DNA from: WJMT01 sp964599635
GTDB taxonomy: Bacteria > Acidobacteriota > Aminicenantia > Aminicenantales > Aminicenantaceae
Length of the DNA: 64,000 nucleotides
Direction: 5' to 3'
Assembly (NCBI GenBank): GCA_964599635.1
Contig: CAZRGM010000015.1
Coordinates: forward strand, 62,001 to 126,000
Below are positions 51,000 to 60,084 of the stretch, one piece after another. The notes beneath the pieces are model-generated. The model did no database searches, had not been told where the DNA came from, and saw nothing but the letters and a program-made list of their open reading frames with translations. Position numbers and translations under genes: made by a program. Positions within the stretch are counted from its first letter, which is position 1. Each line of letters begins with the position of its first letter.

Positions 51000-52355
51000 A
51001 TGTTAAAAAAACAGAGATTGAGTTCAGATTTATTGAAATATGCCGAGGAGATAACCTCAGCTGCCCTGAATGAGGTATCGCCTCAAAATCTTATCAAAGA
51101 TAAAATTTTTCTAAAACAGGAACAGCTTTTTATTTCTGGGGATAAATTTGACCTAAAAGATTTTAAAGATATCATTGTGGTGGCTTTTGGGAAATCAGCT
51201 CCGGAAATGGCTGAAAGTATGATTCGGGTACTGGGCAACAGGATAAAAGGAGGTATTTGTGTGAGTCAAAAAGAAAATCAAGAAAACTTATCCCCGTTGA
51301 CGTATGTGAAAGCCTCCCATCCTCTTCCAGATTTAAACAGCGTTAAAGCGGCCCAAAAAATATTATCTTTGGCTCAAAAAATGAGTGACAAAGACCTTTT
51401 GATTGTTCTTATATCAGGGGGAGGATCTTCTCATGTATGCCTTCCTCCTCCTGAGGTGAGTTTAAAGGAAAAAAGAAGCGTGATTAAAAATTTACTTCAT
51501 GCTGGAGCTGGGATTAAAGAGCTCAATACAGTGCGGAAGCATGTTTCCCTTATTAAAGGGGGAAGGCTGGCAAGGGCTGCCTTCCCTGCTTCAGTTATAA
51601 GTCTCTATATATCTGATGTCATAGGAAATGATCTAGAGACCATTGCCTCTGGGCCTACCCATTGGGATTCCTCTACTTATCAAGACTCAGTCAATATATT
51701 AAAAAAGCATCATCTCTGGGAGTTTTCTCCAGAATCTATAAAAAAATTACTGGAGAAAGGTATGAAGAGAGAAGTTTTTGAAAGTGTTAAAAAAGGGGAT
51801 CCGACCTTAAGAAAAACCCAAAATTATATTTTAGGTGGTAATCAGGATGCTTTAAGAGCAGCGGCTGCAAAGGCGTCTCAAATAGGATTTAACACATCGA
51901 TCCTCTCTTCTTCTGAACAGGGAGAAGCAAGAGAAAGAGCTCAGGATTATTTTTCATTTTTCTTGAATATTAGAGAACAGGTCAGTCTGGATTGCAGGCC
52001 TATATGCCTTCTTTCAGGCGGTGAGTTAACGGTTACTGTCAAAGGCCGTGGAAAAGGAGGCCGAAATCAGGAATTTGTTCTTGCCTTTGTCAAAGAAGCA
52101 AAACTTTTTGGGACTAACGAGGGAGGATGGATTATTTTAAGCTTAAATACAGATGGGATAGATGGAACTACAGATGCGGCAGGAGCATGGGCTTCCCTGG
52201 AAACACTCAGCAGAATGGAAGAGATGTGTTTTGATACAGAGCCCTTTCTTGCCAATAATGATTCTTATCATTTTTTCAAACGAATAGGAGGATTAATAAA
52301 GACAGGGCCGACTCAAACCAATGTGATGGATCTTCGAATGTTGATTGTACAATAA
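51000..52355 (+). CDS. Glycerate 2-kinase (DUF4147/MOFRL family)
   Basis: 451 residues. N-terminal DUF4147 domain with VLISGGGSSHVCLPPPEVSL and LNTVRKHVSLIKGGRLARAA, then the C-terminal MOFRL domain with GGELTVTVKGRGKGGRNQEF. Enzymes of this family phosphorylate D-glycerate to 2-phosphoglycerate. It starts 10 bp after a repeat element. A link to the sugar-oxidation region is possible but not shown. Confidence 0.9.
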   Translation: MLKKQRLSSDLLKYAEEITSAALNEVSPQNLIKDKIFLKQEQLFISGDKFDLKDFKDIIVVAFGKSAPEMAESMIRVLGNRIKGGICVSQKENQENLSPLTYVKASHPLPDLNSVKAAQKILSLAQKMSDKDLLIVLISGGGSSHVCLPPPEVSLKEKRSVIKNLLHAGAGIKELNTVRKHVSLIKGGRLARAAFPASVISLYISDVIGNDLETIASGPTHWDSSTYQDSVNILKKHHLWEFSPESIKKLLEKGMKREVFESVKKGDPTLRKTQNYILGGNQDALRAAAAKASQIGFNTSILSSSEQGEARERAQDYFSFFLNIREQVSLDCRPICLLSGGELTVTVKGRGKGGRNQEFVLAFVKEAKLFGTNEGGWIILSLNTDGIDGTTDAAGAWASLETLSRMEEMCFDTEPFLANNDSYHFFKRIGGLIKTGPTQTNVMDLRMLIVQ

Positions 52356-52436
52356 GGGAGGAGCCTAAAAGTTACGGAATCAAAATGATTTTTATGGATA
52401 ATTTTATCTTGTATATTATCTGTAAATTTATTATGT

Positions 52437-52475
52437 TAAAGAACAGCCTTATTCATAAAAATAGGATGTGATGTT
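52437..52475 (+). repeat. Possible decayed TAACCTG-family left end
   Basis: TTAAAGAACAGCCTTATTCA then TAAAAATAGGATGTGATG resembles the left end TAACCTGACCTATTCATAAA..GGCGATG with several changes. No right partner. Weak. Confidence 0.3.
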
Positions 52476-52527
52476 GTCTTGCTGACTCCAGTTTAGACAG
52501 TGAATTGACTGATAGTTGAGGATTATT

Positions 52528-52989
52528 ATGGGGAAAGATTGGATAGTTGAATTAGCAAACTTTTTTGAGGAATTAAGAATCCTCAAAGTAAGCAAGCAGG
52601 AAGCTTTGAAAAGCTTTAGTCAGTTCTGTGAGTTTGTGGTGGAGCCTGCTTTTGAAAATTTAGAAGATGAACTTGCTCAGTATGGAATTAAATCTAAGAT
52701 CATAAAGATAAAAAACAAATCTATTGCGTTTCAGATAAATTTTAGAAAATCAAAGATAGGCCATTTTAAATATATCATCTTACTTCCTCAAGGGGCTCTT
52801 AATCTGAGGTTAAAATTGAAATTAAGAAGCAGAAAAACAAAAAGAAGTGATGCTGAAGAAAAAGAAGTCAGATTCATGAAAGAAATAGATCCGAACCATA
52901 TCCTTGATTTAGATAAAGAAGAAGTCATTCAGGATGTTATTAAAAAATACAGGGATTTCATTTACGAATCTGAAGCTGTTATGGAATAG
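52528..52989 (+). CDS. Hypothetical protein (153 aa)
   Basis: Not recognised. Soluble, charged protein (MGKDWIVELANFFEELRILK) with predicted helix then strands and a lysine/arginine-rich segment (LRLKLKLRSRKTKRSD). ATG 52528 follows TTGAGGATT; TTG 52516 is an alternative. 37 bp upstream of the pgeF-like gene on the same strand. Function unknown. Confidence 0.6.
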   Translation: MGKDWIVELANFFEELRILKVSKQEALKSFSQFCEFVVEPAFENLEDELAQYGIKSKIIKIKNKSIAFQINFRKSKIGHFKYIILLPQGALNLRLKLKLRSRKTKRSDAEEKEVRFMKEIDPNHILDLDKEEVIQDVIKKYRDFIYESEAVME

Positions 52990-53026
52990 ATAACGGTTCA
53001 TAAACATTAGTTTTTATTCAAAAAAG

Positions 53027-53731
53027 ATGAAAAGAAACGAGAAAATGAAGATGATTCAGGTCCCTTTTTTTAAGGATTTACCGTTTCTTGTTCATGGATT
53101 TGGCACAAGGTATCTGACTGAAGAGTTCTTAAATACCAGCTCTAGGTATAAAAATTTTAGAAAACTGTATCTGGATCAGAAACATTCGGATACGATACAT
53201 TGTATTGACAGAGAATTCTTTGTGAGTCTAGAGGGCGACGGCTTGATTACAGATATTCCACATGTTATTCTTATCATCAAAACAGCTGATTGTCTTCCTG
53301 CTCTATTAGTGGATGTGGATAAGAAAGTGATAGGGGCTGTTCACTGTGGATGGAGAGGGACGGGGAAAAAAATTATTCAAAAAGCTTTAAAAATGATGGC
53401 AGAACGATACTTGAGTCGTTATTCGTCTCTATGGGTTGCCCTGGGCCCTTGTATTTGTGGAAAATGTTATGAAGTGGGGACAGACGTCGTTCGTTATTTT
53501 GAAGATAGGAACATTCCATTGAATGTTTTTAAGAAGCATCCCGAAGATGCCAAGAAATATTTTCTTGATTTAAGAAAGGCTAACCAGATACAATTGCAAG
53601 AACTGGGTGTTAAAAAAGACAAAATACAGCAAGTTGGTATCTGTACCTATGGCGACAGAAATTTCTTGTCTTACAGACGGGATAGGAGCGATAATCGCCG
53701 AATGTTGAGTTTTATAGGCCTTTCGTTTTGA
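53027..53731 (+). CDS. pgeF: Laccase-domain protein PgeF/YfiH
   Basis: 234 residues. The Cu-oxidase_4/DUF152 fold has its conserved metal-site residues: DQKHSDTIH, TADCLPALLVD and GAVHCGWRGT with GPCICGKCYEVG. Known members hydrolyse wrongly incorporated amino acids from peptidoglycan precursors or have purine-nucleosidase activity. Followed after 25 bp by purC. Confidence 0.88.
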   Translation: MKRNEKMKMIQVPFFKDLPFLVHGFGTRYLTEEFLNTSSRYKNFRKLYLDQKHSDTIHCIDREFFVSLEGDGLITDIPHVILIIKTADCLPALLVDVDKKVIGAVHCGWRGTGKKIIQKALKMMAERYLSRYSSLWVALGPCICGKCYEVGTDVVRYFEDRNIPLNVFKKHPEDAKKYFLDLRKANQIQLQELGVKKDKIQQVGICTYGDRNFLSYRRDRSDNRRMLSFIGLSF

Positions 53732-53756
53732 TTTGGGAAAATGAGATGAGGGTAAA

Positions 53757-54647
53757 ATGGGGAAAAAATATTCAGATATAAACATACCTAATTTAAAATT
53801 ATTCAAAAAAGGGAAAGTCAGAGATATTTATGAAATTGAAGATAAGCTTCTTTTTGTAGCGTCAGACAGGATATCTGCTTTTGATTATGTGCTTCCTTCC
53901 CTTATTCCGGATAAAGGCAAAGTTTTGACACAGCTTTCGAAATTTTGGTTTGAATTTACGTCTTTGGTCTGTCCGAATCATATGCTCACAGCAAATTTTG
54001 AAGAGTTTCCTGAGTTCCTTAAAAAATACAAAACTGTGCTGGATAAACGTTCAATGCTGGTTAAAAAAACTGAAGTGATACCCATTGAATGCATTGTGAG
54101 AGGATACCTTTCTGGTTCAGCATGGAGAGATTACCAGAAAGAGGGAAGAGTCAGTGGAATCAAACTTCCCTCAGGTCTTAAAGAATCAAGCCAGCTTGAT
54201 AATGCGCTCTTTACTCCCTCAACCAAAGCCGAACAGGGACATGATGAAAACATCTCCTTTAAAACCATGCAAAAAGAAGTCGGAGTCAAAACGGCTCAGA
54301 AAATAAAAGAGGTCAGCATTGCGCTTTATCAAAAAGCATCTCTTCATGCCTTATCCAAAGGAGTATTGATCGCAGATACAAAATTTGAATTTGGTTTGAA
54401 AGAGGGCGAGCTGATTTTGATAGATGAGATTTTTACTCCTGATTCATCTAGGTTCTGGCCGGTGGACAGTTATGCTCCTGGAGGGCCTCAGCCCAGCCTT
54501 GATAAGCAGTTTGTAAGAGACTATCTTGAAAGCACAAACTGGGATAAAAATTCGCCTCCCCCAGAACTTCCAGAATCTATAGTCAATCAGACTGTTAAAA
54601 GATATAAAGAGATTTATTTTAAGCTGACAGAAAAAGATAGATTATAA
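53757..54647 (+). CDS. purC: Phosphoribosylaminoimidazole-succinocarboxamide synthase
   Basis: 296 residues. Forms SAICAR from CAIR and aspartate in purine synthesis. Signatures: KKGKVRDIYEIEDKLLFVAS, PIECIVRGYLSGSAWRDYQK (ATP-grasp-like) and ILIDEIFTPDSSRFWPVDSY. Length matches the long (yeast-like) PurC type, longer than the 237-residue E. coli enzyme. No other pur gene nearby. Confidence 0.95.
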   Translation: MGKKYSDINIPNLKLFKKGKVRDIYEIEDKLLFVASDRISAFDYVLPSLIPDKGKVLTQLSKFWFEFTSLVCPNHMLTANFEEFPEFLKKYKTVLDKRSMLVKKTEVIPIECIVRGYLSGSAWRDYQKEGRVSGIKLPSGLKESSQLDNALFTPSTKAEQGHDENISFKTMQKEVGVKTAQKIKEVSIALYQKASLHALSKGVLIADTKFEFGLKEGELILIDEIFTPDSSRFWPVDSYAPGGPQPSLDKQFVRDYLESTNWDKNSPPPELPESIVNQTVKRYKEIYFKLTEKDRL

Positions 54648-54721
54648 AAACTCATGTTTTATAGAAAGAGTCAAGAAGGGAGAAAAAGGATGATTAAGAA
54701 ATTAAGGAAGAGGAGGGATTC

Positions 54722-55258
54722 ATGGTTTTAAATTGGCTGGATGTTATACTGCTTGTTATCCTTGTTATCACAATTATCCTAGGTCTCATCAAAGGATTAG
54801 TGAGACAATTGATTGGGATTTTAGCGGTCATCGTGGGGGTGATACTGGCCATGGCTTATTATCCTTATGTTTCGCAGCTCATTAAACCGCTCTTTAAAAA
54901 TGAATCGCTGGCTCACTTTTTAGGGTTTTTGGTCATATTCGTCTTAACTCTTATTCTTGGCTGGATTATCGCAAGACTGTTTTCTAAAGTCATGAAAGGT
55001 TCTTTAAAGTTTTTTAATCATCTTTTAGGAGGAGGGATTGGGCTTATCAAAGGGATTCTCATATGCGGTGTCCTCATTTTCGCCCTGCTTGTTTTCCCTG
55101 TTCAGAATAAAGCTTTAGAGGAATCAGAACTGGTGCCCTATTGCCTTAAAGCTACCCGGGCAGCCGTCGGCTTGATTCCTTCAGAGCTTAAAGAAAAATT
55201 TAATAAAGCTTATCATGATATCGTAAAGAAAGGGGAGGAAGATGCCAAAAGAGTTTGA
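54722..55258 (+). CDS. CvpA-family membrane protein
   Basis: 178 residues, four transmembrane helices. Opens with NWLDVILLVILVITIILGLI and GLVRQLIGILAVIVGV, the CvpA pattern, and contains FFNHLLGGGIGLIKGILICG. AAGAGGAGG lies ahead of the ATG. Overlaps the downstream Fis-type gene by 17 bp. Role in envelope homeostasis/colicin V production in other bacteria. Confidence 0.85.
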   Translation: MVLNWLDVILLVILVITIILGLIKGLVRQLIGILAVIVGVILAMAYYPYVSQLIKPLFKNESLAHFLGFLVIFVLTLILGWIIARLFSKVMKGSLKFFNHLLGGGIGLIKGILICGVLIFALLVFPVQNKALEESELVPYCLKATRAAVGLIPSELKEKFNKAYHDIVKKGEEDAKRV

Positions 55259-55469
55259 AGATCTTTCTCTGCATCATAAGATGGAAATTTTGATTCAAGA
55301 ACTGGTTAAGAATGAAATTCCAATCAAAGAAGCCCTGAGAGAATTTGAAAAGATTTATATTGAAACAACCCAAAAAAGATATCATGGGAATAAGACAAAA
55401 ACGGCTGAAGCTCTAGGAATCCACCGAAATACTCTCTACAATTTATGTAAAGCTCTTAAAGTCAAATAA
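55242..55469 (+). CDS. Small Fis-type helix-turn-helix protein
   Basis: 75 residues. The C-terminal half matches the Fis-type HTH found at the end of NtrC-like activators (GNKTKTAEALGIHRNTLYNL), with nothing of the AAA+ or receiver domains. A stand-alone DNA-binding protein like Fis is likely. Translationally coupled to cvpA. Confidence 0.8.
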   Translation: MPKEFEDLSLHHKMEILIQELVKNEIPIKEALREFEKIYIETTQKRYHGNKTKTAEALGIHRNTLYNLCKALKVK

Positions 55470-55482
55470 GTTTGAATTTCAT

Positions 55483-55501
55483 CGAGCTCCCGCCAAGCTC
55501 G
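55483..55501. other. Short hairpin after the Fis-type gene
   Basis: CGAGCT-CCCGCCA-AGCTCG forms a perfect 6-bp stem. There is no U-tract, so it is not a standard intrinsic terminator. The preceding TTTGAATTTCATC resembles the interior of the dispersed element family. Confidence 0.35.
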
Positions 55502-55541
55502 GCTCATGAATAAGACAAAATTAAAACATCGTCTTAAAAAA

Positions 55542-55568
55542 TTAGCAGTTTATAACCAAGGCTGCTAA
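55542..55568. promoter_or_regulatory. CIRCE-like operator 1 (imperfect)
   Basis: TTAGCAGTT-N9-GGCTGCTAA. The outer seven bases of each arm match; the inner two do not. The 9-9-9 geometry is that of the HrcA operator CIRCE (TTAGCACTC-N9-GAGTGCTAA). It lies 18 bp upstream of the -35 of the groE promoter. Confidence 0.6.
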
Positions 55569-55586
55569 AAAAATCTCTTTTTGCTA

Positions 55587-55615
55587 TTGACATATCATAA
55601 GTTTTTGGCTATATT
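55587..55615 (+). promoter_or_regulatory. groES promoter (-35/-10)
   Basis: TTGACA at 55587-55592, 17-bp spacer, TATATT at 55610-55615. A near-consensus housekeeping promoter; its -10 overlaps the start of the second CIRCE element by two bases. Confidence 0.75.
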
Positions 55616-55640
55616 AGCAATCATTATATGAGATTGCTAA
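55614..55640. promoter_or_regulatory. CIRCE operator 2 (perfect arms)
   Basis: TTAGCAATC-N9-GATTGCTAA, a perfect 9-bp inverted repeat with a 9-bp spacer. It differs from the CIRCE consensus only at the centre of the arms. Position over the transcription start of groES fits HrcA repression of the heat-shock operon. hrcA itself is not in the window. Confidence 0.85.
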
Positions 55641-55664
55641 AATTTTAAAAAAAAGGAGGTCTAA

Positions 55665-55949
55665 ATGAAAGTCAGTCCTTTACATGACAGAGTACTTTTA
55701 AAACGTCTTGAAGAAAAAGAGACAAAAAAAGGCGGGATTATAATCCCGGATACAGCCAAAGAGAAACCGCTCGAAGCCGAAGTTATAGAAGTTGGAAAGG
55801 GTCGGATCGAGGGAGAAAAGGTTATTCCTCTTGAAGTTAAAAGAGGAGATAAAGTATTGGTCGGGAAATTCAGTGGGACAGAAGTTCAGATTGATGATGT
55901 TGAATACGTCATTGTTCGAGAAGAAGAAATTTTGGCTAAAATTAAATAG
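55665..55949 (+). CDS. groES: Co-chaperonin GroES
   Basis: 94 residues, full length. Opens MKVSPLHDRVLLKRLEEKET with the mobile loop KKGGIIIPDTAKEKP and ends VIVREEEILAKIK. AAAGGAGG lies upstream of ATG 55665. Forms the lid of GroEL; 22 bp precede groEL. Confidence 0.97.
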   Translation: MKVSPLHDRVLLKRLEEKETKKGGIIIPDTAKEKPLEAEVIEVGKGRIEGEKVIPLEVKRGDKVLVGKFSGTEVQIDDVEYVIVREEEILAKIK

Positions 55950-55971
55950 TTTTTAGAAAGGAGAAACTAAA

Positions 55972-57591
55972 ATGGCAAAAAAAATAACATTAGGGCCTGA
56001 AGCGAGACAGGCTCTTTTAAAAGGCGTGAACGCTTTGAGTAATGTTGTCAAGCAGACCTTAGGGCCAAGAGGAAGAAATATTGTGTTGGAAAAGAAATTC
56101 GGTGCTCCCACCAGTACAAAAGACGGAGTGACTGTTGCTAAAGAGATTGAACTTGAAGAGCCCATTGAAAATATGGGCGCTCAGCTGGTTAAAGAAGTAG
56201 CTTCAAAAACTTCTGATGTGGCAGGAGATGGAACCACAACCGCCACTATATTGGCTCAGATCATTTATTCAGAAGGATTGAAGTATGTTACGGCAGGAGC
56301 CAATCCCAGTCTTATAAAAAAGGGAATAGACAAAGCTGTTGAAGTGGTCGTTCAGGAAATGAAAAAATTGAGTCGAAATGTCAGCGGTGAGATGATCACT
56401 CAAGTTGGCTCCATATCAGCGAATAATGATGAGTCCATAGGAAAGATCATTGCGGAAGCTATGGATAAAGTGGGAAAGGATGGAGTTATTACTGTCGAAG
56501 AGGCAAAAGGGCTAGAGACTACCTTGGAAGTCGTAGAAGGGATGCAGTTTGATCGAGGGTATCTTTCTCCCTATTTTGTGACTGATGCAGATAGGATGGA
56601 ATGTGTTCTTGAAAATCCGGTTATTCTTCTCCATGAGAAAAAGATCAGCAATCTAAGAGAACTGCTTCCCCTTTTAGAAAATGTGGCTAAGATGAACAAA
56701 CCTCTGCTGATTATAGCTGAGGAAGTCGAAGGAGAAGCGCTTGCGACTCTGGTTGTTAATAAGCTGAAAGGGACCTTCCAGTGTGCTGCGGTGAAAGCTC
56801 CGGGTTTCGGCGACAGGCGAAAAGCCATGCTTGAAGACATCGCGATTCTTTCAGGCGGTAAGGTTATTACAGAAGATATCGGAGTTAAACTTGAGAATGT
56901 GACCATGGACTGGTTGGGTGAGGCTAAAAAGGTGGTTGTTGATAAAGATAACACCACAATTGTGGAAGGAATGGGTAAATCCGAAGATGTTAAAGCACGA
57001 GTGAAGCAGATCAGGACTCAGGTCGATGAGACTACTTCTGATTATGATAAAGAAAAGCTTCAGGAAAGATTGGCTAAGTTAGTAGGAGGAGTTGCTTTAA
57101 TCAAAGTTGGAGCTGCAACTGAGACAGAACTCAAAGAGAAAAAAGCTCGGGTTGAAGATGCCATGCATGCAACGAAGGCTGCTGTAGAAGAAGGGATAGT
57201 GCCCGGAGGAGGAGTTGCCTTATTGAGAGTCCAAAAGTCTCTTGATTCGCTTAAGTTTACAGATGATTCAAAGATTGGGGTGAGCATTATAAGACGAGCT
57301 ATGGAAGAGCCTCTGCGTCAGATAGCCCAAAATGCTGGGTTTGAAGGTTCGATTGTGGTTGAAAAGGTAAGAGAAAAAGAACAAGATACGGGATTTAATG
57401 CCCTGACTGAAAAATATGAAGATCTGGTAAAGAGTGGAGTTCTAGATCCCACTAAGGTGGTGCGGAGTGCTCTGCAGAATGCAGCGAGTATTGCAGGAGT
57501 TCTTCTTACCACTGAAGGACTTGTGTCTGAAATTCCTGAAGAGAAAGATGGGTCTGGCCAACCTCCCATGCCTCCAGGAGGAATGTATTAA
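55972..57591 (+). CDS. groEL: Chaperonin GroEL
   Basis: 539 residues, full length. ATP-site segment KDGVTVAKEIELEEPIENMG with GDGTTTATILAQ, and the conserved GGVALIKVGAATETELKEKK. The C-terminus is PPMPPGGMY, a reduced GGM tail. Cotranscribed with groES behind CIRCE operators, followed by a strong terminator. Confidence 0.97.
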   Translation: MAKKITLGPEARQALLKGVNALSNVVKQTLGPRGRNIVLEKKFGAPTSTKDGVTVAKEIELEEPIENMGAQLVKEVASKTSDVAGDGTTTATILAQIIYSEGLKYVTAGANPSLIKKGIDKAVEVVVQEMKKLSRNVSGEMITQVGSISANNDESIGKIIAEAMDKVGKDGVITVEEAKGLETTLEVVEGMQFDRGYLSPYFVTDADRMECVLENPVILLHEKKISNLRELLPLLENVAKMNKPLLIIAEEVEGEALATLVVNKLKGTFQCAAVKAPGFGDRRKAMLEDIAILSGGKVITEDIGVKLENVTMDWLGEAKKVVVDKDNTTIVEGMGKSEDVKARVKQIRTQVDETTSDYDKEKLQERLAKLVGGVALIKVGAATETELKEKKARVEDAMHATKAAVEEGIVPGGGVALLRVQKSLDSLKFTDDSKIGVSIIRRAMEEPLRQIAQNAGFEGSIVVEKVREKEQDTGFNALTEKYEDLVKSGVLDPTKVVRSALQNAASIAGVLLTTEGLVSEIPEEKDGSGQPPMPPGGMY

Positions 57592-57613
57592 TCACGTTTA
57601 GCTAGAGAAGCAC

Positions 57614-57654
57614 AAAAGCCCCTTCCTTTTTTAGAGGCAAGGGGCTTTTTTTTT
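57614..57654 (+). terminator. Rho-independent terminator after groEL
   Basis: AAAGCCCCTT pairs with AAGGGGCTTT, followed by a run of T; the loop is CCTTTTTTAGAGGC. A strong intrinsic terminator 22 bp after the groEL stop. Confidence 0.9.
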
Positions 57655-57706
57655 GGGGGAAACAGGGAACTATCTATTGGCTCCACAAGCATGAATATGG
57701 TATAAG

Positions 57707-60052
57707 ATGCTTGTGTTGAAACTTTTTGACAGATATATTTTAAAAGAGATTATTCCTCCCTTTTTTATTGGGATTACAGCCTATACATTTGTCCTGTTGA
57801 TGAATCAGATTCTACTTCTTTCCGAGATGTTTATAGCAAGAGGACTGCCTTTGAATACAGTTTTCTCATTACTTTTTTATTTAATTCCTTCTCTTCTTGC
57901 TTTTACCATTCCAATGGCAGTTTTGATGGGGGTTCTTGCGGGTTTAAGTCGCCTTTCTTCAGATGCTGAAATAACAGCTTTTCGAACTTTAGGAGTAAGT
58001 CAGGGGCAGATTTTGAGACCCATCTTGATATTTTCTATTTGCGGATGGCTATTAACTTTATTTTTTACCCTTTACTTAGCCCCGCAGGCTAACTATAAAT
58101 GGATCAAAACACTTTCCCGATCTGTCAATATAGAAGCCCAATTTAATATAAACCCCAGAGAATTTTATGATAGGATTCCGCAAACAGCTCTGTTTGTCCA
58201 GGAGATTTCGGAATCAAAGTTATGGGAGAATATATTTGTCCATTTTTCTCATCCTCAGGAACCCAGGATTATATTCGCAAAGAAGGGAAAGCTGAATTTA
58301 TTTCCTGATAAAAAGAGGGCTACGCTGGAGCTTCAAGAAGGGATCATTCATTCCACTCATGTCTCGAATCCAGAAAATTACAGCATCACTTCGTTTAAAC
58401 GACTGGAGGAGGAGCTTAATGTCAAAAGCCTTTTTGCTGGCATATCAGCTGAGAAAAAGGCAAGGGAAAAGGATATTCATGAACTTTTCATTGATATAAA
58501 GAAGACAAGGGATGATTTAAAAGAATCAGTTCATTCAGATAGAGAGTCTATTGAATTTGAACAGAAAAAGAGGAAGCTGACAAAATATTTGGTTGAGGTC
58601 CATAAAAAGCTTGCCCTTCCCTTTGCCTGCATTATATTTGCGTTTCTCGGTATTTCTTTAGGAGTTTCAACAAAAAGAGGAGGGAGGACAAGTGGCTTTA
58701 CTTTAAGTATTGTCATTATTGTCATCTATTATATTTTGATTACGGCAGGGGAAAACATGGCCGTCAATGGCAATATAAGTCCGTGGTTAGGGATGTGGGG
58801 ATCTAATATTTTGTTGGCTGCCGTAAGTATTTATGCTTTTTCATATTCCCGCAGAGAAAGCTATTTTTTGAGATCTATTGTGGATGTTATTCCCAAAAAA
58901 AGAAGAGCTTTCGCAAAGAAAAGAAAAGAAAAGTCTGGTTCTGTGCCCTCGAGAAGATATATCCGTTTCCCAAATATTATGGATCGATATATCATTAGAA
59001 AATATTTGTCAATTTTTTTTCTTGTATTTCTAAGCCTTCTCTTTGTTTTCATTATCATTACTTTTTTTGAAAGCATAGATAATGTTTATGAACATGGGAA
59101 ATCCTTAAAATTATTTTATGAGTATATGTGGTTCAAGATACCTGAATTTACTCATTATGTACTGCCGGTTTCAGCTCTTTCTTCCTCTCTTTTATGTCTT
59201 GGGATATTGACTAAATTTAATGAAGTCACAGCTATGAAGGCCTCAGGTATGAGTGTTTATCGAATCATTGTTCCTGTGGTGATGTTATCTCTTATCATAA
59301 GTTTTTTTTCATTTTATATTCAGGAAAACATTCTTCCTCTTTCAAGCAAAAAAGCCGAGGCGAGTTGGAATAAAATCAACGATGTTCCTCCTCAAAGTTA
59401 TGACCGATTAGACAGACGATGGATTATGGGGAAAAAGAGGGACAGAATGTACTATTACCAATACTTTAATCAGGACCGATCCGTTTTTAGGGGAATGACC
59501 ATATTGGATATCGATATTAAGTCATGGGGATTGAAAAAAAGGATCTATGCTGAGGCAGCTGAATTAAATAGGAACGAACTTATCTTAAAAAATCTATGGC
59601 AGAGGAGATTTGAACAAACCCGTCCTCTTGATTTCAGTAAGCAGGATAAACTTGAACTTATATTAGAGGAGGAAAAAACTTATTTTATTAAAGGGATGAA
59701 GAAGGCAAATCAGATGCATTTTGGAGAGCTCAAAGAATATATAAAGAGATTGAAGGAAAATCATTTTGAGACAGCCCGATTTCAGGTCGATCTTCATTAT
59801 AAAATTTCTTTTCCATTGGCCAGTTTGGTTGTTGTTTTGCTTGGAATTCCGTTTGCTTTTACCATGGGGAGAAGAGGGACATTAGTGGGAATAGGCCTTA
59901 GCTTTGTTATTGCCATTATTTATTGGGGAGCTATAGGGATTTTTAAAAGCCTTGGCTATGCAGGATATATGAGTCCTTTTTTGGGAGCCTGGGGACCCAC
60001 TTTTATTTTTGGCCTTATAGGACTCTATTTTATTTTTAATTTGAGAAGTTAA
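57707..60052 (+). CDS. LptF-LptG fusion permease for LPS transport
   Basis: 781 residues, twice the usual length. Residues about 1-385 are a complete YjgP/YjgQ permease (FDRYILKEIIPPFFIGITAY; STKRGGRTSGFTLSIVII) and residues about 424-781 a second one (MDRYIIRKYLSIFFLVFLSL; FTMGRRGTLVGIGLSFVIAI), each with paired N- and C-terminal helices around a periplasmic beta-jellyroll. A basic linker (IPKKRRAFAKKRKEKSG) joins them. LptF and LptG normally form a heterodimer with LptB that extracts LPS from the inner membrane; here both halves are one chain. Start ATG 57707 lies after the groEL terminator. Confidence 0.88.
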   Translation: MLVLKLFDRYILKEIIPPFFIGITAYTFVLLMNQILLLSEMFIARGLPLNTVFSLLFYLIPSLLAFTIPMAVLMGVLAGLSRLSSDAEITAFRTLGVSQGQILRPILIFSICGWLLTLFFTLYLAPQANYKWIKTLSRSVNIEAQFNINPREFYDRIPQTALFVQEISESKLWENIFVHFSHPQEPRIIFAKKGKLNLFPDKKRATLELQEGIIHSTHVSNPENYSITSFKRLEEELNVKSLFAGISAEKKAREKDIHELFIDIKKTRDDLKESVHSDRESIEFEQKKRKLTKYLVEVHKKLALPFACIIFAFLGISLGVSTKRGGRTSGFTLSIVIIVIYYILITAGENMAVNGNISPWLGMWGSNILLAAVSIYAFSYSRRESYFLRSIVDVIPKKRRAFAKKRKEKSGSVPSRRYIRFPNIMDRYIIRKYLSIFFLVFLSLLFVFIIITFFESIDNVYEHGKSLKLFYEYMWFKIPEFTHYVLPVSALSSSLLCLGILTKFNEVTAMKASGMSVYRIIVPVVMLSLIISFFSFYIQENILPLSSKKAEASWNKINDVPPQSYDRLDRRWIMGKKRDRMYYYQYFNQDRSVFRGMTILDIDIKSWGLKKRIYAEAAELNRNELILKNLWQRRFEQTRPLDFSKQDKLELILEEEKTYFIKGMKKANQMHFGELKEYIKRLKENHFETARFQVDLHYKISFPLASLVVVLLGIPFAFTMGRRGTLVGIGLSFVIAIIYWGAIGIFKSLGYAGYMSPFLGAWGPTFIFGLIGLYFIFNLRS

Positions 60053-60084
60053 TCAGGGTTTAAATTCTTTGAAGTCCTCTCTAT

